Below, one piece after another: positions 27,131-37,413 of a stretch of 57,382 nucleotides of DNA (the stretch's first letter is position 1; every line of letters starts with the position of its first letter). The stretch is from assembly GCA_030426515.1 (NCBI GenBank), contig JAUHYM010000002.1, positions 1 to 57,382 on the forward strand, written 5' to 3'. A model generated the notes under the pieces. It saw only the letters and a program-made list of their open reading frames with translations, ran no database searches and was not told the origin of the DNA. The translations under genes were made by a program, and so were the position numbers. The DNA is from Actinomycetes bacterium (GTDB lineage Bacteria; Actinomycetota; Actinomycetes; Actinomycetales; Microbacteriaceae).

Positions 27131-28068
27131 GACAGTCGCACCTTCGGGTTGAGCGCAGCCTGCGCGAGATCGATGAGCAGGTTGACGATGACGACGATGA
27201 TCGCCGTGGCGACCACGATGCCCATCACCATGGGGATGTCGCCGGAGCTGGTGGCGCTGACGGTCAGCTGGCCGATGCCGGGGAGGGCGAAGACCTGCTC
27301 GACGATGACCGCGCCGCCCAGGAGCCCGACGAACTGCACGGCGAGGACCGCCAGTGCCGGGCCGCCGGCGTTGCGGAGCACGTGTTCGTAGACCACGCGG
27401 TTGATGCCCAGGCCACGGGCGCGCAGCGTGCGCACGTAGTCGCGCGACATGGCGTCGAGCACCGACCCGCGGATCTGCTGCGAGACGGCGGCGATCGCGC
27501 TGAGCGAGAGCGCGGTGATCGGGAGGGTGATCGAGGAGACCCAGCCGCCGAACGAGTCGGTGATCGGCACGTACCCGGTGGCGCGGAACCATCCGAGGTC
27601 GATCGCGAACCACAGCACGAGGTAGAGCGCGATGAGGAATCCGGGGATCGCGAAGCCCACGATCGCGATGAACTGCACCACACCGTCGACCCACCCGCCT
27701 CGGCGCGCGGCGAGGACACCGAGGATCACCGAGAGGATCGCCGCCACGATGGTCGTGCCGATGACGAGGGTGAGGGTCACCGAGAGTCGCCCGGTGATGC
27801 TCGCGGTGACCGGCTGGCTCGTGAACCACGAGACGCCGAAGTCGCCGGTCAGCGCCGAGGTCAGCCAGTTCCAGTACTGCACGACCAGCGGCTGGTCGAG
27901 GCCGAGTTCGGCCGCGCGTCGGGCGACGACCTCGTCGGTCGCGCTCTGGCCCATGATGCGGCGGGCGATGTCGCCACCACCGGCATACAGCAGCGTGAAC
28001 GCCACCACCGACACGGCGAGGACGAGGACGACGCCCGCGAGCAGTCGTCGAAGGATGAAGGTGAGCAT
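27127..28068 (-). CDS. ABC transporter permease (DppB/OppB type)
   Basis: MLTFILRRLLAGVVLVLAVSVVAFTLLYAGGGDIARRIMG...DYVRTLRARGLG EAA loop. Confidence 0.93.
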   Translation of the reverse strand: MLTFILRRLLAGVVLVLAVSVVAFTLLYAGGGDIARRIMGQSATDEVVARRAAELGLDQPLVVQYWNWLTSALTGDFGVSWFTSQPVTASITGRLSVTLTLVIGTTIVAAILSVILGVLAARRGGWVDGVVQFIAIVGFAIPGFLIALYLVLWFAIDLGWFRATGYVPITDSFGGWVSSITLPITALSLSAIAAVSQQIRGSVLDAMSRDYVRTLRARGLGINRVVYEHVLRNAGGPALAVLAVQFVGLLGGAVIVEQVFALPGIGQLTVSATSSGDIPMVMGIVVATAIIVVIVNLLIDLAQAALNPKVRLS

Positions 28069-28092
28069 GTCGCGTCCCTGTCAGATCAGCTC

Positions 28093-28118
28093 CGGCCCGC
28101 CCCCGAGAGGGCGGGCCG
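28093..28118 (-). terminator. Intra-operon stem-loop between substrate-binding protein and permease genes
   Basis: CGGCCCGCCC / GGGCGGGCCG perfect 10-bp stem with 6-nt loop. Confidence 0.6.
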
Positions 28119-28126
28119 AAGGGTGA

Positions 28127-29659
28127 TCAGTTGGCGGGGTAGATGTCGTAGATGGCCGGGTAGGTGTTGGTCGGCAGCATCTCGACGGTGGTGTTCGCGT
28201 CGGACGGGTAGTTGCCCTGGACGCGGTACATGGGGGCGAACCAGGCCTGCTCCACGATGTAGCGGTTCAGCTCGGCGGCGACCTCGGCCTGCGTGGCCTC
28301 GTCACCGGACTGGATCTCGGCGATGTACTCGCTCACCTGAGGGTCCTCATACCCGAAGGGGTTGAAGATGGCCGTCGGCGCGATCATGAACTGGATCAGC
28401 TGCCAGTCGGGGTTCTGCTCCAGCGGGATGTAGGCGGCCGGGAACTTCGGGGCCAGCAGGTCGGCGATGAAGTTCGAGCCCGGGTCGGTGTACTCGACGG
28501 TGATCCCGATGTCGGCCAGCTGCTGCTCGTGCAGGTTGTAGGTCGTCGAACCCAGCAGCGCGGAGTTGGGCAGCGAGAGCGTGAGCCCGTCGGCGTAGCC
28601 GGCCTCGGCGAGCAGCTCGCGCGCCTTCTCGGGGTCGTAGCCGTAGTAGTCATCGAGCGCGGGGTCGTACGCCGGCGACTTCTCGGGGAACATCTGGCCG
28701 GTGACCGTGCCGTAGCCGCTCTCGAGCGCCTGCAGCAGGCCCTCACGGTCGAATGCGTAGTTGATGGCCTGGCGCACGCGCACATCGCCGAGCGCCTCGT
28801 TCATCTCGCCGCCGCGGTCGAGCAGCAGGAGGCTGGCGACGTCCAGCTCGTTGGCGTTGATGGTCCAGCCGGCGCCCTCGATCTCGGCGAGGTCGTTGCT
28901 CGAGGCGACCTTGACGGCGTTCGCTTCGCCGGCGCGGATCGCGTTCAGCTGCGCGGTGTTGTCACCGAGCACGTTGATGACGAGTTCGTCGTAGTGCTGC
29001 ACGTCGGGGTTCCAGTAGTCGGGGTTCGCCGTGTAGTGGTACGACGTGCCCGGCACCGACGACGAGGCGTCGTAGACGTACGGGCCCGAGCCGACGGGGT
29101 TGGTGGCGAGGTCGCCGGCGGCGATCGCCTCGCTGGAGGCCACGAGTCCCGCGTCGCGGGTGAGGTAGTCGAGCATCGCCGGGTCCGGTGCCGAGAGCGT
29201 GAAGACGACGGTGGTGTCGTCGGGGGCCTCGAAGGACTCGACGGCGGCGAAGTAGCCGGCATCGGGCGAGGTGCCGTTCTTGAAGCGATCCATGTTCTCG
29301 ACGACCACGTCGGCGGTCAGCGCGCTGCCGTCCGAGAATGTCACGTCGTCGCGGATCGTGAGGGTGAGGACGGTGTTGTCCTCGTTGTACTCCCACGCGG
29401 TGGCCAGCCACGGCTCGATCGTGCCCTCGGGGGTCGCGACGAGAAGCGTGTCGTACATGGCCTGGTAGTAGGGCGAGCGGTTCCCCCACTCGGCGCCCGA
29501 CGGGTCGAGCGTCAGCGGCTCGATGATCGCGCCGAGGGTGAGCGTGCCGCCGCTCGCGTTACCGTCACCGTCACTGGTGTCGCTGCTGCCGCCGGAGCAG
29601 GCGGTGAGCGCCAGAGCCGCGATGGCGAGGGTGGCTGCTGTGGCCTTCCATCGGAACAT
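28127..29659 (-). CDS. ABC transporter substrate-binding lipoprotein (family 5)
   Basis: Lipobox LAIAALALTACSGG; SBP_bac_5-like TLTLGAIIEPLTLDPSGAEWGNRSPYYQAMYDTLL. Confidence 0.93.
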   Translation of the reverse strand: MFRWKATAATLAIAALALTACSGGSSDTSDGDGNASGGTLTLGAIIEPLTLDPSGAEWGNRSPYYQAMYDTLLVATPEGTIEPWLATAWEYNEDNTVLTLTIRDDVTFSDGSALTADVVVENMDRFKNGTSPDAGYFAAVESFEAPDDTTVVFTLSAPDPAMLDYLTRDAGLVASSEAIAAGDLATNPVGSGPYVYDASSSVPGTSYHYTANPDYWNPDVQHYDELVINVLGDNTAQLNAIRAGEANAVKVASSNDLAEIEGAGWTINANELDVASLLLLDRGGEMNEALGDVRVRQAINYAFDREGLLQALESGYGTVTGQMFPEKSPAYDPALDDYYGYDPEKARELLAEAGYADGLTLSLPNSALLGSTTYNLHEQQLADIGITVEYTDPGSNFIADLLAPKFPAAYIPLEQNPDWQLIQFMIAPTAIFNPFGYEDPQVSEYIAEIQSGDEATQAEVAAELNRYIVEQAWFAPMYRVQGNYPSDANTTVEMLPTNTYPAIYDIYPAN

Positions 29660-29739
29660 CCTTGGTCCCCTTCTGGGTGGTGGCGATTCCCCTGTGGATC
29701 GCCTCGTGAGAGCGACCGTAACAGCAATTCCAAGCGGAC

Positions 29740-29776
29740 GCTAGGTTTTTGCGCCAAAAAACTAGCGAACGCTAGA
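29740..29776. promoter_or_regulatory. Candidate TetR operator in the SBP/TetR divergent promoter
   Basis: CGCTAGGTTTTTGCGCCAAAAAACTAGCG (29740-29768) near-perfect palindrome nested with CTAGCGAACGCTAG (29763-29776). Confidence 0.65.
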
Positions 29777-29856
29777 AATTCGTTATAGAACAGTACGCGA
29801 GAGGGCTTCACCCCGGTCGCGCCGACGCGGTCGGGCGGTGAGGATACGGTGAGGGC

Positions 29857-30549
29857 ATGACCGAGGTGACGGCGCCGGCGCGGCGCAAACGTGGCTCGTA
29901 CGCGAAGTCCACGGCGACGCGGGCGGCCATTCTCGATGCGGCGCTCATCGTGTTCGCGGAGTCGGGGTACCGCAAGGGCTCGCTCCGCGAGATCGCCGAG
30001 CGAGTGGGGATGAGCGAGGCGGGCCTGCTGCATCACTTCCGCACCAAGAGCGAGCTGCTGCGCGCCGTGCTCGATCACCGCGACGACCACTCGCGCGAGA
30101 TGGTCGACTTCGACGTGCCGGACGGCGTAGAGGCGCTGCGCGGACTCGTGCGCCTCGCGCGCTACAACGCCTCGGTCCCCGGCGTCGTCGAGCTGTTCTG
30201 CACCCTCTCGGCCGAGGCGACCTCGCCCGACCACCCCGCTCACCGGTACTTCGTCGATCGGTATGAGTACGTGCGTGAGCAGACGACCGGGTCGATCCAG
30301 CGCATCGCCGACGAGGGCCGCCTGCGCCCCGGCTTCGACCCCGCCCGGGCCGCGGTCCTCACGATCGCGCTGATGGACGGCCTGCAGGTGCAGTGGCTGC
30401 TCGACCCGACGTCGACCGACATGGCAGAGGCGCTCGAGGATCTCTTCCGCAGCATGGTGATCGGCTACGACCTCACCGGGCTCGAGCAGGCCCTCGACAC
30501 CGCCGCCGACGATGAGATGAACGACGACACGGAAGACGCCGACGCATGA
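29857..30549 (+). CDS. TetR/AcrR family transcriptional regulator
   Basis: RGSYAKSTATRAAILDAALIVFAESGYRKGSLREIAERVGMSEAGLLHHFRTKSELL HTH. Confidence 0.93.
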   Translation: MTEVTAPARRKRGSYAKSTATRAAILDAALIVFAESGYRKGSLREIAERVGMSEAGLLHHFRTKSELLRAVLDHRDDHSREMVDFDVPDGVEALRGLVRLARYNASVPGVVELFCTLSAEATSPDHPAHRYFVDRYEYVREQTTGSIQRIADEGRLRPGFDPARAAVLTIALMDGLQVQWLLDPTSTDMAEALEDLFRSMVIGYDLTGLEQALDTAADDEMNDDTEDADA

Positions 30550-32966
30550 TCCGCACCCTGTTCACCGACGGATGGACCGTCGGGCCCAAGCTCGGCGCGT
30601 TCGAGGGGGCGGCGGCCGCCGCGCTCACCCGGCCGGTCGCACTCCCGCACGATGCCCTCCGGGATGCCGCGCGTGCGGCATCCGTCGATCAGGGTGTGCA
30701 TTCCGGCTACACCCCCGGCGGCGTGTTCGAGTACCGCAAGAGCTTCGACGTCCCGCACGCATGGCGCGACAAGACCGTGTTCCTGGAATTCGAGGGCGTC
30801 TATCGGGATGCCGTCGTCACCGTCAACGGCGACTTCGCCGCCCACCACGCCCACGGCTACACCCCGTTCGCCGTTCCCCTCGACGGGTTTCTCCTCTACG
30901 GTGCGTCGAACACCGTCACGGTCGAAGCCCGCGCTCACAAGGACAGTCGGTGGTACACCGGCGCGGGAATCTACCGCCCCGTGCATCTGCTCGTCGCCGA
31001 CCCCGTGCACTTCGCGCTCGACGGCGTCGGCGCCCGCACCCGGGATGTCGACGCCGACCGTGCCATCGCCGAGCTCTTCGCCGAGGTCGTCAACGACACC
31101 CGCCACACCCGCACCGCCCGTGTCGCGTGGCAGGTCGTGGACCCCGCCGGGACCGTGATCGCCGACGTGTCCGTGCCGCACACGCTCTCCCCCGGCGAGA
31201 CGGCCACCGCGCGCGCACGGGTCGCCGTGCCCGAGCCGCTGCGGTGGAGCGCCGAGCATCCCCATCTGTACGAGATCCGAGCGACGCTCACCGACGAGGC
31301 CGAGGGCACCCCGCTCGACGAGGCGCGCCAGACCCACGGCATCCGCACGCTGCAGGTCGACGTGCACCACGGCCTGCGCGTCAACGGGCAGCCCGTGAAC
31401 CTGCGCGGCGCGTGCATCCACCACGACAACGGCCTGCTCGGCGCGGCGTCTCCCGACGACGCCGACGACCGGCGGATCCGCCTCCTGAAGGAGGCGGGCT
31501 TCAACGCCATCCGCAGCGCGCACAATCCCGCCGGGCGCGGGCTGCTCGATGCCTGCGACCGGCACGGTGTCTACGTGATGGACGAGCTGACCGACGTGTG
31601 GACGCGCGCGAAGACGACGTTCGACCACTCCCTGAGATTCCCCGACACGTGGCGCGACGATGTGGCTGCGGTCGTCGCGAAGGACCGCGCGCACCCGAGC
31701 GTGATCATGTACTCCATCGGCAACGAGATCCTCGAGCTCGGGCGACCCATCGGGGCCGCATGGGGACGGCGCATCGCCGAGGAGTTCCGCGTCCTCGACG
31801 ACACGCGCATCATCACCAACGGCATCAACGGGATCATCGCGAACCTCGACGCGATCGCCGTCCCGGACGAGGGGGACGCGGCCGACCCGAACACGATGAT
31901 GGCCGAGATGGGCGAGCAGATGGCGGCCGCCAACGCCTCCGCGGCGATCGGGCGCTCGATCGAGGAGTCTGCCGCCGTGCTCGATGTCGTCGGGTTCAAC
32001 TACGCCGACTCCCGGTACGCGCTCGATGCCCGCGCGCACCCTCACCGGGTGCTGGTCGGGTCCGAGACCTTCCCCGATCGCATCGCCGCCCTGTGGCGGG
32101 ATGTCGAGGCCATGCCGCACGTCATCGGCGACTTCACCTGGACCGGCTGGGATTATCTCGGCGAGGCCGGCATCGGCCGCGTCGACTACACCGACGAGCC
32201 CGGATACACGCCCACAGGCACCGCCGGGCCCTTCCCGTACCGGCTCGCCGCCTGCGGCGACATCGACATCACCGGCCACCGACTGCCCGCGTCGTACTAC
32301 CGCGAGATCGCGTTCGGCCTCCGCGACGACCCGTACGTCGTGGTGCACCGGCCCGCGCACCACGGGCGTCCGACGCTGAAGACGCCCTGGTCGTGGGACG
32401 ACGCGGTCGCGTCGTGGTCGTGGGATGCCACCCCCGGTGCGCCCGTCACCGTCGACGTCTATGCCGCGGCCGACGAGGTCGAGCTGCTGCTCGACGGACG
32501 CTCACTCGGCGTCTCGGCCGTCGGTGACGAGCGCGACCTCATCGCCCGCTTCGAGACGGAGTACCGTCCGGGCGAGCTCACCGCGATCGCCCGCACGGGA
32601 GGCGCCGAGATCGGTCGCTGTGTGCTCACCACCGCGCACGGTGCGGTCGTCGTCGCGGCGACCGCCGAACAGGATGCCGTCGCGACAGGCGGTCTGGTCT
32701 ACGTCCCCATCCGCCTCGAGGACGCCGACGGCATCGTGCCCTGCGACCAGGACCGCACCGTGACGGTGTCGGTCACCGGCCCCGGCCAACTGGCCGGCCT
32801 CGGCACCGGCAGGGCCCGCACCGAGGAGACCTTCGACGCGACCTCGTTCACGACCTGGGACGGTCGCGCGCTCGCGATCATCCGGGCGACCGGGCTCGGC
32901 GAGATCACGATCACGGTGGATGCGGGCGAGTTGGGTTCCGCTGCGGTGACGGCAGTCGTGCGCTGA
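30546..32966 (+). CDS. Glycoside hydrolase family 2 (beta-galactosidase-like)
   Basis: YRKSFDVPHAWRDKTVFLEFEGVYRDAVVTVNG...LRGACIHHDNGLLGA...NAIRSAHNPAGRGLLDACDRHGVYVMDEL...YSIGNEILELG; ATGA overlap with TetR. Confidence 0.93.
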   Translation: MIRTLFTDGWTVGPKLGAFEGAAAAALTRPVALPHDALRDAARAASVDQGVHSGYTPGGVFEYRKSFDVPHAWRDKTVFLEFEGVYRDAVVTVNGDFAAHHAHGYTPFAVPLDGFLLYGASNTVTVEARAHKDSRWYTGAGIYRPVHLLVADPVHFALDGVGARTRDVDADRAIAELFAEVVNDTRHTRTARVAWQVVDPAGTVIADVSVPHTLSPGETATARARVAVPEPLRWSAEHPHLYEIRATLTDEAEGTPLDEARQTHGIRTLQVDVHHGLRVNGQPVNLRGACIHHDNGLLGAASPDDADDRRIRLLKEAGFNAIRSAHNPAGRGLLDACDRHGVYVMDELTDVWTRAKTTFDHSLRFPDTWRDDVAAVVAKDRAHPSVIMYSIGNEILELGRPIGAAWGRRIAEEFRVLDDTRIITNGINGIIANLDAIAVPDEGDAADPNTMMAEMGEQMAAANASAAIGRSIEESAAVLDVVGFNYADSRYALDARAHPHRVLVGSETFPDRIAALWRDVEAMPHVIGDFTWTGWDYLGEAGIGRVDYTDEPGYTPTGTAGPFPYRLAACGDIDITGHRLPASYYREIAFGLRDDPYVVVHRPAHHGRPTLKTPWSWDDAVASWSWDATPGAPVTVDVYAAADEVELLLDGRSLGVSAVGDERDLIARFETEYRPGELTAIARTGGAEIGRCVLTTAHGAVVVAATAEQDAVATGGLVYVPIRLEDADGIVPCDQDRTVTVSVTGPGQLAGLGTGRARTEETFDATSFTTWDGRALAIIRATGLGEITITVDAGELGSAAVTAVVR

Positions 32967-32987
32967 TCGAGTCGGGTCCCCTGCGCA

Positions 32988-33024
32988 AGACCCGCAGTCC
33001 GCACACCTGCGGCGGTGCGGGTCT
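32988..33024. terminator. Bidirectional hairpin between convergent GH2 and LuxR genes
   Basis: AGACCCGCA ... TGCGGGTCT perfect 9-bp outer stem with inner CCGCA/TGCGG pairing. Confidence 0.55.
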
Positions 33025-35578
33025 CAGTCGACGACCCCGCCGAACCTCCGACGCGCGTGCGCACCGGCGTCCACCCGGCTGCGGACGCCCAGCCGCTGCA
33101 GGATCGCGGAGACATGGTGGCCGACGGTCTTCTCCGACAGGTAGAGGCGCGCCGCGATGTCGGCGTCTGTCAGGCGCTCGCCGAGAAGACGCAGCACATC
33201 CACCTGGCGTGGTGTGAGACCGTCCTCGTCCGCCTGCGTCGCCGCCCGAGCGCCGCGCGGCACCCGGACACCGCGCTCGGCGGCGATACGTCGGAGTCGA
33301 TCGATCGTGGCCTGCGCCCCGAGATCTGAGAGGGCCTCGAGCGCCCGTCGAAGCATCGCCGGATCGTCGCTCAGCCCGTCGACCACCGCCGCCTCGAACG
33401 GGCACGTCAGCGACCGCCAGGCGTCGGCCGCGGCGGCATGTCGGCCGGCGAACTCGAGGGCGACGGGTTCGGGGAGCAACGCCGCATCGACCTCGACCCC
33501 TGGGAAGCCCGGCGTCTTGATCAGCCAGAAGAGCACCGGGCCCACCATCCACGGATCCCAGGACCCGGTCGCCAGGCACGACGCGAGATCGGCCACGACC
33601 GATCGCGGCACCTCGTCGCCGAGCCACCCGCGTTCAGCGTCGACCGCCCACGCCAGAGCGGCCGCGCTCGGTGTCTCGGCCGCGGCCGCGGCAAGCTCTG
33701 AGGAGGCACCGGAGCTGCCCGGATCATCTCGCCGCAGCAGGATCGACGCCCGCGTCGCGGCCGCGCACATCTTCATCCCCAGAGAACCGGGCATCGCGTC
33801 GAGAACATGGTCCGCCTCGCGCAGCGCCTCGTCCCAGCGTCCCTGGAACAGCCGCGTCATCGTCCGGTTGTCGCGCATGCCGTCCAGCCAGAAGTCGAGC
33901 TCCGCTGTCTCCGCCCATGCGCACCCTTCGTCGTACCAGCGGTCGGCCTCCTCGAGCCGACGCTCGATGGTCGCCTGGTAGTTGAGGTTGTTGTAGGCGC
34001 GCGCGGCCTCCGACCACGCGTGTGCGTCTCGCGCCGCCCGCAGGCCCCGGACGAGGCGGGGGATGACCTCGTGCGCGCGCGCCGGCTCCGCCGGCCAGAC
34101 CGATACCAGCACATGGGCGGCGATCTCTGTCGCGCCCGCGTCGTCGGCGGCGCGCACGGTGCGTTCACCCCATCTGCGCTGGTCGTCGCCCCTGCCCTGC
34201 ATCGTCGCGTTCCACCAGCGCGCGTATGACGCGTAGAGCTCATCGCCCGCCTCTGATGCCGACCGCGCGGCACGCTCAGCCATGCTGACGGCGCCCGTGA
34301 GGTCGCCGGCGTAGTAGGCGACGCGAGAGCACCACCAGGCGCGGCGGGGTGCGCGCGCATCGCCGTGGGGCGTGCGATCGAGGAGCTCTGTCGCGCACTG
34401 CAGAGCGAAGTCAGGTCGTGCCCGATGTACGCCTCCCGCGTCGCGTCCTCGAGCGCGCTGTCGATCTGCTCGGGGCGGAGGTGCTCTCGATACTCGAGCG
34501 CGTGGGCGAGGTGGCTCACGCTCTCGCGGTGAGAGCCGTCGGAGATCGCCATCTGCGCGGCGCGGAGCGAGAACGATGCTGCGCGGGCGCCGTCATGGGC
34601 GGCGAGGGCGTGGGCGGCGACCGCCCCGACCTCGGCGGTCGAGGAGGCGCTGTCGGCCAGCATCCCCACGAGTTCGGCGTGAATCGCGCGCGCACGCAGG
34701 GGCGTCACCGTCGAGGCGAGGGCGTCGCGCACGAGGTCGTGTCGGCATCGCACGCGGTGCCCGACCACCGCGAGCAGCCCGCGCGCGACGGCGAGGTCGA
34801 CATCCTGCGCCGCATCCGGCCCGAGCGCGGGAAGAAGGGTGAGCGGGATGCCCTCAGGCGCGAGCGCGACCGTCTCGAGGATCTGCCACGCGGATGCCGG
34901 CAGGGTGGCTGCGCGAGCCAGCACGGCGTCGTCGATAGCCGCGGAGGCATCTCCCTGGTGTGCGAGCAGCTCGGTGACGAAGAACGGGTTGCCACCCGAG
35001 TGCGCGTGGATCGCCGCCACGTCGAGCGGTGCGCCATCCGCGAGGGCGCGCACGCCCTCGACGCTGAGGGGCGGCAGGTCGATGTGGGTCGCCGGCGACA
35101 CGAATCCGAGCACGGCGTGCAGCGGGTGTGAGCGATCGACTTCGTCGGCACGGAACGCCAGGCACAGGAGCACAGGGATCTCGTCGATCCGCCGCGTCAG
35201 ATAGCGGATCAGGTCGAGGGTCGCCTCGTCTGCCCACTGCACATCGTCGAACACGAGGATGCTCGGTCCTGCGCGCAGCTCGTCGACGAGCGCCGAGACG
35301 ACCGCGCGGCGTCCGCCACCCTCGAGCGCCGCATGGACCGTCGCCGGCAGGGCATCGCGCATGTCCCACAACGGTGCGAACGACACCGGCGTTGCCAGAT
35401 CGTCGCAGCGCCCCGCCCGCCGCGCGACCTCGTCAGGACACCGGTCCAGGAATGTGCGCAGGAGCGCGCTCTTGCCTGCACCCGCTTCGGCGCCGATGAG
35501 CGCGACGGCGCCGTCCGGCAGGCCTCGTCTCAGCCCGTCGAGGATGTGCAGCTGCGCGTCGCGTTCGACCAGCGACAT
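33024..35578 (-). pseudogene. LuxR family regulator with AAA/ATPase domain, interrupted by a frameshift
   Basis: N-terminal frame MSLVERDAQLHILDGLRRGLPDGAVALIGAEAGAGKSALLRTFL... is coherent to about EAYIGHD, then continues in another frame as DFALQCATELLDRTPHGDARAPRRAWWCSRVAYYAGDLTGAVSMAERAARSASEAG...LTPRQVDVLRLLGERLTDADIAARLYLSEKTVGHHVSAIL. Frame switch near 34400-34430. Confidence 0.8.
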
Positions 35579-35604
35579 GCGCCCACCATAGCGGGCTCGT
35601 GTCG

Positions 35605-36276
35605 TCAGCCCGCGAGCGCGTCGAGCCAGTCCGCCCAGAACCCCTTCCACACCTCGCCCGCCGCGAGCGCGGGGAGCTTCTCGTGTGAGACGGTCAGCCG
35701 CACCCGGTCCCTCGCCGGGTCGAGGCTGAACAGGATCGAGCCGGCGGCATCCCCGCTCTCGGCATCCGTCACCGCGAACCGCAGGGCCTTCGCGGTCGGC
35801 TTCGACCGCAGTGTCGTGGCAAGGCCCGGCAGCAGGTCGGCGCGAGCGTCGTCGTCGAGCAGCGTCTCGCGGAACGCCTCGGCATCGAGATCGAGGGTGC
35901 GCGAGCGCGACACGGTGAAGGTGCCGTCGGGCATCTGCCCCGGCAGCCGCAGCCCCGTGATGCGCTCGTACCCGACGGTGACCGACTGGGCCCACCAGCC
36001 GTCGACACCCTGGTCTTCGCGGACCCAGGTCGCGATCGCGGGATGGCCGGCATCGCGCCCCGGACCGGCATCGATCGCGGTGACCCAGTCGTTCCAGCCG
36101 CGGCCGGTGGCGGCACGGATGCTGTCTTCAGACAGCTCCGGATCGGCGATCCAGCCCGCCGTGGCCGGGCGCGGCGTGGACGCGTCGAGCAGCGCGCGAC
36201 GCGCGGCGCCATAGCGTTCGCCGGTGCGGGCCATGCGCGCGCGGACGCGCTTCTTGAAGGACTCGTGCGTGGTCAT
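35605..36276 (-). CDS. Hypothetical protein, SRPBCC/AHSA1-like C-terminal region
   Basis: MTTHESFKKRVRARMARTGERYGAARRALL N-terminus; C-terminal LTVSHEKLPALAAGEVWKGFWADWLDAL. Confidence 0.65.
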   Translation of the reverse strand: MTTHESFKKRVRARMARTGERYGAARRALLDASTPRPATAGWIADPELSEDSIRAATGRGWNDWVTAIDAGPGRDAGHPAIATWVREDQGVDGWWAQSVTVGYERITGLRLPGQMPDGTFTVSRSRTLDLDAEAFRETLLDDDARADLLPGLATTLRSKPTAKALRFAVTDAESGDAAGSILFSLDPARDRVRLTVSHEKLPALAAGEVWKGFWADWLDALAG

Positions 36277-36482
36277 CGAAACTCCTGAGATCAGCGGCGA
36301 CGGCCGTCCGCTCGCGCCCGACGTGCCGTGCCGCGGCACAGGTGTTCGGATGTCGCGTCGAGCACTCGGGGTCCCCTTTGCCTTCGGACCGGAGCCCAGC
36401 CGACAGCGCGAGTGCCGGCGAGAAGGTCGGGCGGAACGCGCCGCCCGGTCCGATTGTACGCCGGGCCGCATAGACTCGCCGG

Positions 36483-37334
36483 GTGCCTGAGTTCATCGAC
36501 GCGCACGGCATCGCGATCGTGTACGACATCTACCGCCCCGAGGGGACGCCACGCGGTGTCGTCCAGCTGCTGCATGGGGTGGGGGAGCACGCTCAGCGCT
36601 ACGCGGTGACCTGCAAGGCGCTCGCCGCGGCCGGCTTCGTCGTGTACGCCGACGACCACCGTGGGCACGGGCGCACCGGGATGGCGCAGCACCGTGATGC
36701 CGCCCAGCTCGGCCGTCTCGGCCGCGGGGGACACAACGCGGCGGTCGATGCCGTCTGGCGCTTCACGCAGCTCATCCGCGACGAGAACCCGGACCTGCCG
36801 CTTGTGCTGCTGGGGCACTCCTGGGGGTCGTTTCTGTCGCAGATCCTCGTGAACCGGCATCCCGAGGCATACGATTATCTGGTGCTCAGCGGCTCGGGCC
36901 TGCGCTGGCCCGGCTCGATCAGCGCCGGCGACCTCAACGCACGGTGGAACGGCCCCGACGCGCTCGGCACCGAGTGGCTCTCGTCCGACCCGGCCGTCGC
37001 GCAGGGGTTCCTCGACGACCCGCTGTGCACGACCGAGCCGATGCAGAAGCTCTTCGGACCCATCGACACGCTCCGCGCCGCGCTCGGGAAGCCGCGCAGG
37101 AACCTCGGTCGCGACATCCCGACGCTGCTGCTCGTGGGCCGCGACGACGCCGTCGCGGGCCCGCGCGGTGTGCACCTGCTGGCGAAGGCGTACCGCGAAC
37201 GCTCGGGCTTCACCGACGTCACGACCCTCGTCTACCCGGATGCCCGCCACGAGGTGTTCAACGAGGTGATGCAGGAGACCGTGCGCGCGGACCTGCTCGC
37301 CTGGCTCGACGCGCGGGTCCCGTCCCGCGCCTGA
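36483..37334 (+). CDS. Alpha/beta hydrolase (monoacylglycerol-lipase-like)
   Basis: VQLLHGVGEHAQRY, YADDHRGHGRTG, LLGHSWGS, DARHEVFNE. Confidence 0.9.
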   Translation: MPEFIDAHGIAIVYDIYRPEGTPRGVVQLLHGVGEHAQRYAVTCKALAAAGFVVYADDHRGHGRTGMAQHRDAAQLGRLGRGGHNAAVDAVWRFTQLIRDENPDLPLVLLGHSWGSFLSQILVNRHPEAYDYLVLSGSGLRWPGSISAGDLNARWNGPDALGTEWLSSDPAVAQGFLDDPLCTTEPMQKLFGPIDTLRAALGKPRRNLGRDIPTLLLVGRDDAVAGPRGVHLLAKAYRERSGFTDVTTLVYPDARHEVFNEVMQETVRADLLAWLDARVPSRA

Positions 37335-37372
37335 GGGTCGTCCTCGCACCTTTCTGCGCCTTCCCCTTGACC

Positions 37373-37386
37373 TGGGAGCGCTCTCA
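37373..37386. promoter_or_regulatory. CebR/CelR-like operator (13/14 match)
   Basis: TGGGAGCGCTCTCA versus consensus TGGGAGCGCTCCCA. Confidence 0.8.
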
Positions 37387-37413
37387 CGCCACGCTGAGGA
37401 CATCCCCCACGCG

